Counted from the first letter of the stretch, positions 53,595 through 63,453 are shown. The stretch is 64,000 nt of DNA from Robiginitalea biformata HTCC2501 (GCF_000024125.1 NC_013222.1:2396501-2460500), one strand, 5' to 3'. Numbers and translations: made by a program. The notes: a model not told the origin generated them from the sequence alone.

Positions 53595-54218
53595 ATGGCA
53601 GAATTCATCAAACTCTACGAGGAGAACCCGAACCCGAAAGCCGTCAGGCAGGTGGTGGAGGCTTTCCGGGACGGGGGGCTGGTTATCTACCCCACCGATA
53701 CGGTTTACGGCCTGGGCTGTGATATTACCAACAGCCGGGCCCTGGAACGCCTGGCGCGTATCAAGGGGGTAAAATTGCACAAGGCAAACTGGTCGTTTAT
53801 CTGCGAGGACCTGAGCAATCTCTCCGACTATGTCCGGCAGATCGACACCCAAACCTTTAAGATCCTCAAACGGGCCCTCCCGGGCCCCTATACGTTTATC
53901 CTCCCCGGCAATAATAACCTGCCCAGGGATTTCAAGAAAAAGAAAACGGTCGGGATCCGGGTTCCCGATAACCGCATTGCCCATGCCCTGGTTGCCGGGT
54001 TGGGGCGGCCCATCGTATCCACCTCGATCCGGGACGAGGACGACGTGCTGGAGTACACCACGGACCCGGAACTGATATACGAGAAATGGGAAAACCTGGT
54101 GGATGTGGTAGTTGACGGGGGATACGGGGGGAATGTCGCCTCTACGGTCATCGATCTGTCCGGCCCCGAACCCGAAATAGTCCGGGAGGGAAAAGGCGAC
54201 CTGAGTATATTGTATTAG
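53595..54218 (+). CDS. tsaC: L-threonylcarbamoyladenylate synthase
   Basis: Sua5/YrdC/YwlC-family enzyme making threonylcarbamoyl-AMP for the t6A37 modification of ANN-decoding tRNAs. At 207 residues it is the YrdC-domain form without a Sua5 C-terminal domain. Family segments: GGLVIYPTDTVYGLGCDITNSRALERLARIKG, LPGPYTFIL, KKTVGIRVPDN and the late STVIDLSG. It ends 29 bp before a strong bidirectional terminator shared with the convergent ompA-like gene. Confidence 0.95.
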   Translation: MAEFIKLYEENPNPKAVRQVVEAFRDGGLVIYPTDTVYGLGCDITNSRALERLARIKGVKLHKANWSFICEDLSNLSDYVRQIDTQTFKILKRALPGPYTFILPGNNNLPRDFKKKKTVGIRVPDNRIAHALVAGLGRPIVSTSIRDEDDVLEYTTDPELIYEKWENLVDVVVDGGYGGNVASTVIDLSGPEPEIVREGKGDLSILY

Positions 54219-54247
54219 GCAGGCTTTTCGATGAGATAAGGACAAAT

Positions 54248-54278
54248 AAAAAACCCGCAGCAAACGCTGCGGGTTTTT
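54248..54278. terminator. bidirectional rho-independent terminator
   Basis: CCCGCAGC-AAAC-GCTGCGGG is a perfect 8-bp stem with an A-run on the left (54248-54253) and TTTTT on the right (54274-54278). It serves tsaC on the plus strand and the OmpA lipoprotein on the minus strand. Confidence 0.92.
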
Positions 54279-54299
54279 ACTTGTTGAAGTTCCCGGGGA

Positions 54300-55163
54300 T
54301 TAGTTGTTAATCGCCGGATCTTCCATACCTTCTTCGATCATCGAGTAGAACTGGTCGAGTTTCGGCAGAACTACAATACGCGTACGACGGTTTTTCGCCC
54401 GGTTGGCTGCGGTATCGTTGCTCGCCAGGGGTACGTAGTAGCTGCGTCCGGCCGCTGTCATGCGGGCGGGGTCTACGCCGAAATCGTTCTGCAGGATACG
54501 AACCACGGAGGTAGCCCGCTTGGCGCTCAGGTCCCAGTTGTCCAGAAGGACACCGCTGCGATACGGCACGTTGTCCGTATGGCCTTCCACCATAAATTCG
54601 AAATCCGGTTTGTTGTTCACCACCTGCGCAACTTTGCCCAGTACATTTTTGGCAGCGTTGGTCACGTTGTAGCTTCCGCTGCTGAAGAGCAGTTTGTCGG
54701 AGATGGAAACAAATACCACGCCTTTTTCAACACTGATCTCGATGTCCTCGTCGTCCAGGTTGCCCAGTACGCCCTTGAGGCTCTGAACCAGGGCCAGGTT
54801 AACGGAATCCCGACGGGTTACCGCGTCTTGCAGCTTCCTGATCGTCAGGTCTTTTTCCTTGAGGCTTTCCAGGGATTTTTCCAGGTTTTCCGCGCCTTTG
54901 GCGGTCAGCGTGGTCAGGTTACCCATGTTGTTGATGAGTTCCTGGTTGTTGGCCTTGAGGAAGGCGTTTTGCTCTTCGAGTGTCTGCAGGCGGGCATCGT
55001 TGGTAGCCTTTTCCTCCAGGCAGGTGTTGAGTTTTACGGTTGCTGAGTTCAGCAGGTCTTGAGTTTCTTTTTGTTTGGCTTCCAGTTCGGCATACTTTTT
55101 CTGAGATACACAGGACGAAAGTGCCAGTGCCAGACCCAGACAGCCAATAATCATTTTTTTCAT
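54300..55163 (-). CDS. OmpA family lipoprotein
   Basis: A 287-residue envelope protein. ATG 55163 starts MKKMIIGCLGLALALSSCVSQKKY with lipobox Cys18. A long coiled coil (about 22-120) leads to the OmpA domain (about 145-275). That domain keeps peptidoglycan-binding residues in VEGHTDNVPY and NWDLSAKRATSVVRIL (Asp and Arg). It would tether the outer membrane to peptidoglycan. The leader on the minus strand carries TAATTTTG, a consensus -7, at 55218-55225. A paralogue with a degenerate site lies at 47850-48641. Confidence 0.93.
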   Translation of the reverse strand: MKKMIIGCLGLALALSSCVSQKKYAELEAKQKETQDLLNSATVKLNTCLEEKATNDARLQTLEEQNAFLKANNQELINNMGNLTTLTAKGAENLEKSLESLKEKDLTIRKLQDAVTRRDSVNLALVQSLKGVLGNLDDEDIEISVEKGVVFVSISDKLLFSSGSYNVTNAAKNVLGKVAQVVNNKPDFEFMVEGHTDNVPYRSGVLLDNWDLSAKRATSVVRILQNDFGVDPARMTAAGRSYYVPLASNDTAANRAKNRRTRIVVLPKLDQFYSMIEEGMEDPAINN

Positions 55164-55217
55164 AATTACTATTTCTGAGTTAATGTTATACAAGTTTGTG
55201 AGGTTAAAAAGTCGAAA

Positions 55218-55225
55218 CAAAATTA
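55218..55225 (-). promoter_or_regulatory. TANNTTTG -7 element upstream of the OmpA lipoprotein
   Basis: On the minus strand this reads TAATTTTG, 54 bp before the ATG at 55163, implying a leader of about 45-50 bases. No clear -33 TTG. Confidence 0.4.
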
Positions 55226-55258
55226 TATAAAAGCAAATGCGGCGTTAGGCCGTATCCG

Positions 55259-56263
55259 TTAATCTTTTACTAAATTGTTAAAATCCTTTACATGATGTAC
55301 GTAATAAGACCAGACTATGGATGTTGCGGCGTGGTATTTTTGGACAAACCGGACCTTTTCCCGCTTGCGGATCATCCGCGGAAATTGGCGGTAATAACTG
55401 GCATGTGCCCGTAAAACGGACCAGGCGTGCAAACCTTTCCACTGAAAGACAAACCGCAGGGCGGCCACCCCGTCTAGCAGCAGGCGGGCCAGGATAATGG
55501 GGAATGCCTTCTTCCGGGGCAGGTTCTTGGTAATGGAGAATAGGGAATTCCGGAAATTCAGGTAGGTTTTCCGGGGGTCCATATTGTTCAGCGTAGAACC
55601 TCCCATGTGGTATACCTCGGAACCCCCGCAATAATAGACCCGGTATCCCCGGTTCTGAGCCCTCCAGCACAGGTCCACTTCCTCCTGGTGGGCAAAATAG
55701 TCCGGGTCAAATCCGCCCAGGTCCCGGAAAACGCTTTTCCGGATAAACATGCAGGCCCCGGTGGCCCAGAATATTTCCCGCGTATCGTTATACTGCCCCT
55801 GGTCTTTCTCCAGGCTCTGGAAAATGCGGCCCCGGCAAAAAGGATACCCGAACAGGTCCAGGAAGCCCCCGGCTGCCCCGGCGTATTCAAAATAATCCGG
55901 CCGCATCAGGTCCTTGATCTTGGGTTGGATAATCCCCGCCTCCGGGTTGGAGGCAAAGAGTTCCCGGACAGGATCCAGCCAGCCCGGCGTCACTTCCACG
56001 TCGGAATTCAGCAGGCAATAGATATCTTCTTCTACCTCCCCGAGTGCCATGTTGTACCCGGAGGCAAAACCGCCGTTCACCGGATTGCGGATTACGCGGA
56101 TTTCCGGGTATTCCTCCTCCAGGAAGGCCACGGACGCGTCATTGGAAGCGTTATCAGCCACGTATATGACGGCATCCCCGCTATGGGCCAGCACGGAGGG
56201 CAGGAAGCGCTCCAGGAGATTCCGGCCATTCCAGTTCAGGATAATTACGGCTATTGACTGCAT
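55259..56263 (-). CDS. family 2 glycosyltransferase
   Basis: A 334-residue GT-A glycosyltransferase of the rhamnosyltransferase-like (WbbL/GlcNAc) subset. The nucleotide-sugar fold starts IAVIILNWNGRNLLERFLPS, with NGGFASGYNMAL and the metal-binding DxD-like LLNSDVEV. The acceptor region includes FWATGACMFIRKSVFRDLGGFDPDYFAHQEEVDLCWRAQNRGYRV. A hydrophobic C-terminal segment may sit at the membrane. It probably adds a sugar to a surface polysaccharide or lipid acceptor. No other glycan genes are adjacent. Confidence 0.92.
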   Translation of the reverse strand: MQSIAVIILNWNGRNLLERFLPSVLAHSGDAVIYVADNASNDASVAFLEEEYPEIRVIRNPVNGGFASGYNMALGEVEEDIYCLLNSDVEVTPGWLDPVRELFASNPEAGIIQPKIKDLMRPDYFEYAGAAGGFLDLFGYPFCRGRIFQSLEKDQGQYNDTREIFWATGACMFIRKSVFRDLGGFDPDYFAHQEEVDLCWRAQNRGYRVYYCGGSEVYHMGGSTLNNMDPRKTYLNFRNSLFSITKNLPRKKAFPIILARLLLDGVAALRFVFQWKGLHAWSVLRAHASYYRQFPRMIRKREKVRFVQKYHAATSIVWSYYVHHVKDFNNLVKD

Positions 56264-56339
56264 TCCGAATTGGCTGCTTGGGTCAGCGGCAGGCCGCTGA
56301 AATTCAAAGCTGACAAAGTAACTAAAAAAAACGGTATCC

Positions 56340-56813
56340 TCAGGTATTCCCGGGGGGCGAGTAAGGGGGGAGCTCCCTGAGGTAAACGTACTGTTGGCTG
56401 TCGTAATCCATCCGGCAGAAAATATGCAGCAACCCGTTGGTAACCATCAGGTATCGCGCTTTTGCCCGCATATTGTAGCGGGCAATCTGGTCGAACACCT
56501 CCTGGGTAATGGCCACGGAAGGCGCTTTGCACTCCACCAGCAGATCGATTTCCCCCTGCGGGTTGCAGACGGCTATATCCACCCGTTTGCGCAGGCCGCT
56601 CACCAGCAATTCCCTTTCCACCAGCATCCGGCCGGCCGGATAACCCTTGTCTTTTACCAGGTAGTGCAGGCAATGCTGGCGGACCCATTCCTCCGGCTGG
56701 AGGAGCACGTACTTTTTGCGGACAAAGTCAAAGACCAGGCGCTTATTTTCCCTACTTTTGAAGCGAAGGGGGTACTTGGGAAATTCCAGTTCCACCATGG
56801 TGCAAAATTGCAT
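56340..56813 (-). CDS. solitary HSDR_N (type I restriction enzyme R N-terminal-like) domain protein
   Basis: A 157-residue protein matching the N-terminal PD-(D/E)XK domain of type I restriction HsdR subunits. The nuclease-like core is Asp79 in RVDIAV, then Glu94-Cys-Lys96 in LLVECKAPSV. Start M6 (56798, MVELEFPKYP) is an alternative and probably better. No helicase, HsdM or HsdS is nearby, so this is not a restriction system. Its start is only 11 bp from the divergent holA start. Such stand-alone proteins are common in flavobacteria and of unknown role. Confidence 0.85.
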   Translation of the reverse strand: MQFCTMVELEFPKYPLRFKSRENKRLVFDFVRKKYVLLQPEEWVRQHCLHYLVKDKGYPAGRMLVERELLVSGLRKRVDIAVCNPQGEIDLLVECKAPSVAITQEVFDQIARYNMRAKARYLMVTNGLLHIFCRMDYDSQQYVYLRELPPYSPPGNT

Positions 56814-56824
56814 TAAAAATTCAA

Positions 56825-57829
56825 ATGGAGGAAGTTAAAGCCCTGATCGGGGATATCCGCAACGGAAAGCTGGCGCCCGTCTATTTCCTGATGGGAGACG
56901 AGCCTTATTACATAGACCGCATCTCGGAATTTATCGGGGAGAATGTACTGACCGAAGAGGAGCGGGGATTCAACCAAACCGTCCTTTACGGGAAGGACAC
57001 CGGAGTGGACGAAATTGTAGGCCACGCCAAACGCTACCCGATGATGGCCGAATACCAGGTGGTCATTGTGCGCGAAGCGCAGCACCTGAGCCGGACCATC
57101 GAACAACTCGCGGAGTACGCTGCCAACCCCCAGCCTTCCACCATCCTGGTGATCTGCTATAAATACAAGACCCTCGACAGGCGAAAGAAACTCATCAAGA
57201 CTCTGCGCAAGGGAGAATCAGTGGTTTTTGAGAGCAAGAAACTTTACGAGAACCAGGTGGCGGACTGGATCCGCCGCGTTTTGCTCGGGTCGGACTACCG
57301 GATTTCGCATAAGGCGTCTGCCCTGCTGGTGGAATACATGGGGACCGACCTGAGCCGGATATCGAACGAACTGGACAAACTGAAACTCGTTTTGCCCAAG
57401 GGGGCGGAGATTACCCCGGAGACGGTTGAGGAGCACATCGGGATCAGCAAGGATTTCAACAATTTTGAATTGAAAAAAGCGATTGCAGGCAGGGATATCC
57501 CCAAGGCTACCCGGATTATCGCCTACTTTTCTCAAAACCCGAAAGAAAACCCGTTTGTGCTGACCGTAGCCCTGCTGCATACTTTTTTCTCCCAGTTGCT
57601 GCAATATCATGGGCTCTCGGACCACAGCCCCAAGAACGTTGCCAGTGCGCTGCGGATTAACCCGTATTTCGTTGGGGAATATAAAACTGCCGCCCGGAAC
57701 TACCCGATGAAGTCCGTGAGCCGGATTATCGGTGCCTTGCGGGAAATGGACCTGAAGGGCAAAGGGGTGGGGTCTGCATCCATGTCCCACCGGGACCTGT
57801 TGCAGGAATTGCTCTATAAGATTGTCTGA
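56825..57829 (+). CDS. holA: DNA polymerase III subunit delta
   Basis: Clamp-loader delta subunit that opens the beta clamp. The 334 residues include the N-terminal AAA-like domain with APVYFLMGDEPYYIDRI and YPMMAEYQVVIVREAQHL, the middle TLDRRKKLIKTL, and the delta C-terminal domain with DLSRISNELDKLKL. The start, MEEVKALIGDIRNGKLAPVYFL, is family-typical. Its stop at 57829 directly abuts the stop of the convergent doxX-like gene at 57830, so there is no spacer. Confidence 0.94.
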   Translation: MEEVKALIGDIRNGKLAPVYFLMGDEPYYIDRISEFIGENVLTEEERGFNQTVLYGKDTGVDEIVGHAKRYPMMAEYQVVIVREAQHLSRTIEQLAEYAANPQPSTILVICYKYKTLDRRKKLIKTLRKGESVVFESKKLYENQVADWIRRVLLGSDYRISHKASALLVEYMGTDLSRISNELDKLKLVLPKGAEITPETVEEHIGISKDFNNFELKKAIAGRDIPKATRIIAYFSQNPKENPFVLTVALLHTFFSQLLQYHGLSDHSPKNVASALRINPYFVGEYKTAARNYPMKSVSRIIGALREMDLKGKGVGSASMSHRDLLQELLYKIV

Positions 57830-58210
57830 TTAACGGCGGTCGAGGCTGAACCGGCCCGGGCCCATAAGGAAGATGGCCAGGAAGACGGCAGCATAGAGCA
57901 GGGGCAGCTCCTTGCGCCCAAAGGGATCCGCCGCGTGGGCGATGAGCGCTGCAACCAACATGCCGATAACAATCGGGATGGCCGCCCAGCGGGCTTTCAG
58001 CCCGATCAGTACCAGGATGGCGCAGACTACCTCAGCGAACGTAATCAGGAAGAGGGAGGGGCCGGCCCCGATCCCGATCGGGTCGCCAAACTGTATTTCC
58101 CCTTCTCCGAAAAGCCGGCTGATCTTAGGGATTCCATGGGTCATAAGCATTCCTGCACCTGCCACGCGGAGAACCAGCAGGCCGAGATCACTTTTCAGGG
58201 AACTTTTCAT
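57830..58210 (-). CDS. DoxX family membrane protein
   Basis: A 126-residue four-helix membrane protein of the DoxX group. GLLVLRVAGAGMLMTHGIPKISRLF, LITFAEVVCAILVLIGLKARWAAIPIVIGMLVA and a final hydrophobic helix match the family. DoxX-like proteins are linked to quinone or thiol metabolism, but this one cannot be assigned further. It lies 35 bp downstream of the kinase-phospholyase gene on the same strand. Its stop is adjacent to that of holA. Confidence 0.9.
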   Translation of the reverse strand: MKSSLKSDLGLLVLRVAGAGMLMTHGIPKISRLFGEGEIQFGDPIGIGAGPSLFLITFAEVVCAILVLIGLKARWAAIPIVIGMLVAALIAHAADPFGRKELPLLYAAVFLAIFLMGPGRFSLDRR

Positions 58211-58245
58211 AGGTAATTTCAGATTTGTTACTAAAGTATTAATAA

Positions 58246-60528
58246 TTACTTAGAATTATTCTGAATTGCCAGGATCGCCCCCAATTTTTCGATCAACTCA
58301 TCACAATTCCCGGTGTCGAAGGGCAATGGCGGCTTGATTTTCAACACATTGTCGTGGGGGCCGTCCGTACCCACCAGGACGCGCTTTTCCTTCAGGGCGT
58401 TTTTTACCCGGGCCGCCAGGGACGTGGCGGGGTTTCCTTCACCGTCCACCAGCTCAGCCCCGACGAACAGGCCTTCGCCACGGACGTCTGCAAGGTTCGG
58501 GTACAATTTACCCAATGAGCGGAGCCCTTCCATCAGGTAGTTGCCGGTTTTGGCAGCATGGGCTTGCAGCCCCTCATGGCGGATGACGTCCAGTACGGCT
58601 TTTCCGGCCGCGCAGGAAACCGGGTTGCCCCCGAAGGAGCTGAAAAATTCCGGGCCGTTGGCAAAAGCATCCGCAATTTCCGGCGTACAGACCACGGCTC
58701 CCAGCGGATGCCCGTTGCCCATGGGTTTGCCCAGGATAACCAGGTCGGGGACCACCCCGTATTTTTGAAACCCCAAAAAACTGTTGCCCAGCCGGCCGAA
58801 GCCCACCTGTACCTCATCGCTGATGCAAAGCCCGCCCCGGGCACGGATGGCCGGGTAGATGGCCTCGAGATACCCCTTGGGAAGTGGTACCTGCCCCCCG
58901 CAACCCATGATGGGTTCCGCGATAAAGGCGGCCGGCGCTTCCGCTTCATCCCGGATTCGGTCCAGGCAGGGCCCGCTGAATTGCCTGCCTGCCGTCCCGT
59001 CGTCTGCCCATCCCGACCCGAAGACTTTGGGCATCGGGCAGATGGTGGTCTGGGGGTGCTTGTCCCCCGGGCGGTGCTTGTAGGGGCTGATGGCAATGGC
59101 AGCTGCGGTATTCCCGTGGTACCCGTGTTCAAGGGCCACCACCCGTTGGCGGCCGGTAAAGGCCCGGGCCAGGCGAAGGGCCAGGTCGGTGGCTGCACTG
59201 CCGGAATTTACCAGGAACACCCGGGAGAGGGGAGGGGGAAAGTATCCCAGCAGGGTTTCCGCATAATCCAGGAGGCTGTCGTAATGGTACCGGGTATTCG
59301 TGTTGAGTTTGCGCAGGGCATCCCGCGTACGCCCCACTACCTCCGGGTGGCAGTGGCCTACCTGGATGATGTTGTTGTAGGCATCCAGATAGGTAGTGCC
59401 ATCCCCTGCAAACATATACTGAAAAGCGGCCCGCTCCATGACAATTGGCGTGTCATAGCTCAGGCTCAGGGAAGGACTCAGCAACCCGGATCGACGCTTC
59501 TGGTAGGCCTCCGCTGTGGGAGATGCTGTTACTTCCAGTCCGGCTGCCCGGCGAAATGCGCGACTGGCCGCCCGCGGACCCAGACGGATCCATTTCCTTA
59601 GCAAGCGCTGAGCCGGCTCCTGGCTGATGGTGATATACCCCGAATCCGGACGGATCTTCGCGGCGTGAGCGGCCTGACAGAGGCTCATACACAGCCGGCC
59701 GCCGATAAGATAATACAGCAGGTCGGCCTCAAGTTCTTCCAGAGGGAAGACGCTGCAATAGGATCGGAGAATGGGTTCAGCGGCCTGCAGGGGGTCTTCC
59801 GCAGCCATCAGGGCATAGGTAAGCCCCACAGCCAGGTCTGCGGCGAGCCAGGAATGGCAGGCGTCCCCAAAATCGATCAGGCCGGTTACCCGGCCGTCGC
59901 GGACCAGGATATTCCAGTCATTCGCATCGTTATGGATCAGGCCGCGCCGGAGGCGGTAGGCCTTTGGGGTTACTTCAGCCTCGTATTGCTGTACCATATA
60001 GGCGACCCGGGATTGAAGGTTAATGTCGGCTATCTCCTGGATATACGGCAGGCTGAGGCCCAGGTGTTGCAGGTCCCAGGCGGAAGGTTCGGGTGAGGTG
60101 GCAACCGGGCCAAAGGAAGCGGATAAATTGGCCATTTCCCCCAGGAGGCGACCCAGGCTTTCCAGCAGCGGGCCATCCTGTTGCGATTCCGCCATAAACG
60201 CACCCTCCAGGTATTCCAGGATGCGATAGGATTTCCCGTCAAACATAAAATGCGTTTCCCCGCTACCCGAGCGCAACTGATTCGGGAAGGCAAACCCGGA
60301 TCCTTCCCGGAAGTGCTCCATCATGCGGGCTTCCAGGTCCAGGCGGGTTCCCAGGCCGGGCCGTGCCGTGTGTTCCTTCAGCACCCATCGCCCCCGGGCA
60401 GATTCAAGCAAGTAGGTGCGATCCTCATAGCCTTCCAGCGGTGTGGCAGAGCGGGGGACAATTCCGAAACGTCGTTCAATTTCGCGAAACAGGGGTTTCA
60501 TGGGCGGGGAATGTGGTATAGTTGCCAA
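58246..60528 (-). CDS. aminoglycoside-phosphotransferase-like kinase fused to class III aminotransferase/phospho-lyase
   Basis: A 760-residue bifunctional protein. The N-terminal kinase domain (about 10-320) has the HxDxxxxN loop at His199-Asn-Asp201 to Asn206 and the DFG-like Asp219. The C-terminal PLP domain (about 345-755) has Asp571 in [12 protein letters not shown] and the Schiff-base Lys601 in [15 protein letters not shown]. This pairing matches hydroxylysine or ethanolamine kinase plus phospho-lyase (human HYKK with PHYKPL/ETNPPL homologues), in which the alcohol is phosphorylated and then eliminated to an aldehyde and ammonia. A start at 60501 (MKPLF) is an alternative. DoxX follows by 35 bp. 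Substrate: a hydroxylated amine; the exact one is unknown. Confidence 0.88.
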   Translation of the reverse strand: MATIPHSPPMKPLFREIERRFGIVPRSATPLEGYEDRTYLLESARGRWVLKEHTARPGLGTRLDLEARMMEHFREGSGFAFPNQLRSGSGETHFMFDGKSYRILEYLEGAFMAESQQDGPLLESLGRLLGEMANLSASFGPVATSPEPSAWDLQHLGLSLPYIQEIADINLQSRVAYMVQQYEAEVTPKAYRLRRGLIHNDANDWNILVRDGRVTGLIDFGDACHSWLAADLAVGLTYALMAAEDPLQAAEPILRSYCSVFPLEELEADLLYYLIGGRLCMSLCQAAHAAKIRPDSGYITISQEPAQRLLRKWIRLGPRAASRAFRRAAGLEVTASPTAEAYQKRRSGLLSPSLSLSYDTPIVMERAAFQYMFAGDGTTYLDAYNNIIQVGHCHPEVVGRTRDALRKLNTNTRYHYDSLLDYAETLLGYFPPPLSRVFLVNSGSAATDLALRLARAFTGRQRVVALEHGYHGNTAAAIAISPYKHRPGDKHPQTTICPMPKVFGSGWADDGTAGRQFSGPCLDRIRDEAEAPAAFIAEPIMGCGGQVPLPKGYLEAIYPAIRARGGLCISDEVQVGFGRLGNSFLGFQKYGVVPDLVILGKPMGNGHPLGAVVCTPEIADAFANGPEFFSSFGGNPVSCAAGKAVLDVIRHEGLQAHAAKTGNYLMEGLRSLGKLYPNLADVRGEGLFVGAELVDGEGNPATSLAARVKNALKEKRVLVGTDGPHDNVLKIKPPLPFDTGNCDELIEKLGAILAIQNNSK

Positions 60529-60651
60529 AATAGCTAAAAAATACCGGCTGCATTTGCCGTGCTTCTCCTGGGAATTTTATCGCAAGCTGCGGCAGCACCC
60601 CGGGGAATCCCTATATTTAAGAGTTCTATTCACAATCAAAAAACGAGAACC

Positions 60652-63429
60652 ATGAAAAAAACGTTACACCTCCTGCTTTTCTGCCTGTTGTCACAGCTGA
60701 CGGGCGCCCAGGATTTCCAGTTCCGGGCTGCGGATATCGAAATCCCCTATGAGAAGTTTGTCCTGCCCAACGGGCTCACCCTGCTGGTCTATGAAGACCA
60801 CAAGGCGCCCATAGTAGCCGTCAATGTGTGGTACCATGTGGGGTCCAAGAACGAGAAGCCCGGAAAAAGCGGCTTCGCCCACCTTTTTGAACACCTGATG
60901 TTCAATGGGAGCGAGAATTACAACCAGGACTATTTCCAGGCCCTGGAAAGTATCGGGGGGACCGACCTGAATGGCACCACCAGCAACGACCGCACAAATT
61001 ATTTCCAGAATGTCCCGGTGAGCGCCCTGGACCAGGTCCTCTTTTTGGAGTCGGACCGGATGGGCCACCTTTTGGGGGCCATCGACCAGGAGCGCCTGGA
61101 TGAACAACGTGGCGTGGTACAGAACGAAAAGCGGCAGGGCGAAAACCAGCCCTACGGCATGCAGTGGGACTACCTCACCAAAGCGATGTTCCCTAAGGGC
61201 CACCCCTATTCCTGGACGGTCATCGGGGAGATGGAGGACCTGAATGCCGCCTCCCTGGAGGATGTGCAGGAATGGTTCAAATCTTATTACGGCCCGGCCA
61301 ATGCGGTGATCGCCATCGCGGGGGACGTGGAGCCGGAGGAAGTCCGCCAGAAGGTGATGCGGTACTTCGGGGATATCCCCTCGGGGCCGACCATCGAGCG
61401 CCAGGAGGTGAACATCCCGCTTCACCCGTACGACTCCTACCAGGTTTACCAGGACCGGGTGCCCGAAACCCGGGTGCTCTTTGCCTGGAATACCCCCCCG
61501 TTCGGGGACCGGGAAGACATCCACTTCGACCTGATCGCAGCCATTCTATCCAACGGCAAAAACTCCCGGCTGTACAAGCGCCTGGTATATGAGGACCAGA
61601 TTGCCAGCTCGGTAGCGGCATTTGAATGGTCCAAGGAACTCGCGAGCAATTTTATCGCCCTGGCGAATGTAAAACCCGGGGGAGACCGGGAACAGGTGCA
61701 ACAGGTGATGTGGGAGGAGATCTCCCGCCTGATGGAAGAAGGCCCTACGCAGGAGGAGCTCGTCCGCGTCAAGGCGGATTATTTTGCCGGTTTCATCAAG
61801 GGGATGGAGCGGATTGGCGGGTTTGGCGGGGTCTCGGATATCCTGGCTTCCAACCAAACCTATTTCGGGGATGCCTCCTACTACAAGAAGGTCCTGCAGT
61901 ACGTGGAGGAGGCCACCGTGGCGGATGTGCAGGCGACGGCTAAAAAATGGCTCAGCAAGGGCAAGCATATTTTGGTCTGCGAACCCTTCCCGGAATACGA
62001 GGTAGCCGACTCTGGTGCGGACCGCAGCCAACTGCCACCCCTGGGGCCACCCAAATCCTCCCGGTTCCCTGAATTGCAACGGGCCGAGCTGTCAAACGGC
62101 CTGAAAATCGTGCTCGCGCAGCGCAGCGGGGTGCCCACCATTGTGATGAATATGCTGTTCGACGCCGGGTACAAGACGGACTTCCGTTCCAGCCCGGGTA
62201 CGGCTTCCCTGGCCATGAACCTGATGGACGAGGGGACTGAAAACATGAACTCCCTGGAGATTAGCGAGAAGCTGCAACTTCTGGGGGCCAGTTTATCGAC
62301 GGGTTCGAACCAGGACATTTCCAACGTGTATATGAATACCCTGAAGCCCACCCTGCAAGGGAGCCTGGAGGTCTTTGCGGATGTATTGCTCAACCCGGCC
62401 TTCCCCCAAAAGGAATTCAACCGGCTGCAAACCGAACAGATCAACGATATCAAAAGCGAAAAGTCGCAACCCGTGGCCATGGCGCTCCGGGTGATGAACA
62501 AATTCCTGTACGGGGAGGGCCATCCCTACAGCAACCCCTATACCGGGACCGGGTATGAATCTACCGTGGCTGCACTGACCCGGGAAGATGCCAGGGAATT
62601 CTACGACACCTGGATCAAGCCCAACAATGCTACCCTGGTGGTTACCGGGGATGTATCCATGGCAGAACTCCGGCCGATGCTGGAGAAAAGCCTGGGCAAA
62701 TGGCGACGCGGCCAGGTACCCGAGATCTCCTTTCCGGAGCCCAAAACGGGGACCAAGAATACGCTGTACCTGATGGACCGGCCGGAATCCCAGCAGTCCG
62801 TAATAATTGCCGGCAACCTGACGGAGAAGTACGGGGACCTGCCGGAGGTGGCCCTCGGCCAGATGGTGAGCATCCTGGGCGGGGATTTTACCTCGCGCAT
62901 CAATATGAATTTGCGGGAGGACAAACACTGGTCGTACGGGGCCGGCGGCTTTGTCCTGGGGGCCCGGAACGAACGCCCTTTTATTGTGTATGCACCCGTT
63001 CAGACCGACAAGACGGCCGAATCCGTGTCTGAGATCCGGAAGGAGTTGTCCGAATTCGTCAGTACGCGGCCTGCCACGGCGGCGGAACTGGAAAAAGTCA
63101 AGACCAACGAAGTGCTTAAACTCCCGGGACAATGGGAGACCAACGCGGCCGTTGCGGGATCCGTGGCCAATATGGTCCGCTATGATTTACCGGACGACTA
63201 CTACCAGCAATACGACGCCAACGTGCGAAACCTGAGCCTGGACGACGTGCGTTCGGTAAGCAACACGGTGGTCCGCCCGGCGGATGTCAACTGGTTTATG
63301 GTAGGGGACAGGGCCAAGATCGTCGAAAAACTCGATGGCCTGGGCTTTGACCAGATCATCGAGATCGATGCGGACGGGAACCCGAAGACTCCGGCGTTAA
63401 AGCAGACGGAAGTGGAGATTAAAAATTGA
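60652..63429 (+). CDS. M16 family zinc metallopeptidase (two-domain)
   Basis: A 925-residue exported pitrilysin-like protease. ATG 60652 gives MKKTLHLLLFCLLSQLTGAQ, a clean signal peptide. The first half has the inverted zinc motif HLFEH (His77, Glu80, His81) in GKSGFAHLFEHLMFNGS. The second half (from about 480) repeats the fold but lacks the zinc motif (AMNLMDEGTE), as expected for the inactive half. It degrades peptides in the periplasm or at the surface. Divergent from the fusion enzyme, with a TATATTTA -7-like sequence at 60612-60619. Followed by a terminator at 63547. Confidence 0.95.
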   Translation: MKKTLHLLLFCLLSQLTGAQDFQFRAADIEIPYEKFVLPNGLTLLVYEDHKAPIVAVNVWYHVGSKNEKPGKSGFAHLFEHLMFNGSENYNQDYFQALESIGGTDLNGTTSNDRTNYFQNVPVSALDQVLFLESDRMGHLLGAIDQERLDEQRGVVQNEKRQGENQPYGMQWDYLTKAMFPKGHPYSWTVIGEMEDLNAASLEDVQEWFKSYYGPANAVIAIAGDVEPEEVRQKVMRYFGDIPSGPTIERQEVNIPLHPYDSYQVYQDRVPETRVLFAWNTPPFGDREDIHFDLIAAILSNGKNSRLYKRLVYEDQIASSVAAFEWSKELASNFIALANVKPGGDREQVQQVMWEEISRLMEEGPTQEELVRVKADYFAGFIKGMERIGGFGGVSDILASNQTYFGDASYYKKVLQYVEEATVADVQATAKKWLSKGKHILVCEPFPEYEVADSGADRSQLPPLGPPKSSRFPELQRAELSNGLKIVLAQRSGVPTIVMNMLFDAGYKTDFRSSPGTASLAMNLMDEGTENMNSLEISEKLQLLGASLSTGSNQDISNVYMNTLKPTLQGSLEVFADVLLNPAFPQKEFNRLQTEQINDIKSEKSQPVAMALRVMNKFLYGEGHPYSNPYTGTGYESTVAALTREDAREFYDTWIKPNNATLVVTGDVSMAELRPMLEKSLGKWRRGQVPEISFPEPKTGTKNTLYLMDRPESQQSVIIAGNLTEKYGDLPEVALGQMVSILGGDFTSRINMNLREDKHWSYGAGGFVLGARNERPFIVYAPVQTDKTAESVSEIRKELSEFVSTRPATAAELEKVKTNEVLKLPGQWETNAAVAGSVANMVRYDLPDDYYQQYDANVRNLSLDDVRSVSNTVVRPADVNWFMVGDRAKIVEKLDGLGFDQIIEIDADGNPKTPALKQTEVEIKN

Positions 63430-63453
63430 TATTGGCACGTGGTTACCACTAGT

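Noticed and set aside
50140..57829. defence island suggested by a helicase, HSDR_N protein and nuclease-like fold
   Set aside because: The helicase is a housekeeping UvrD type and the HSDR_N protein is alone; no methylase, specificity subunit or other defence partners are present.
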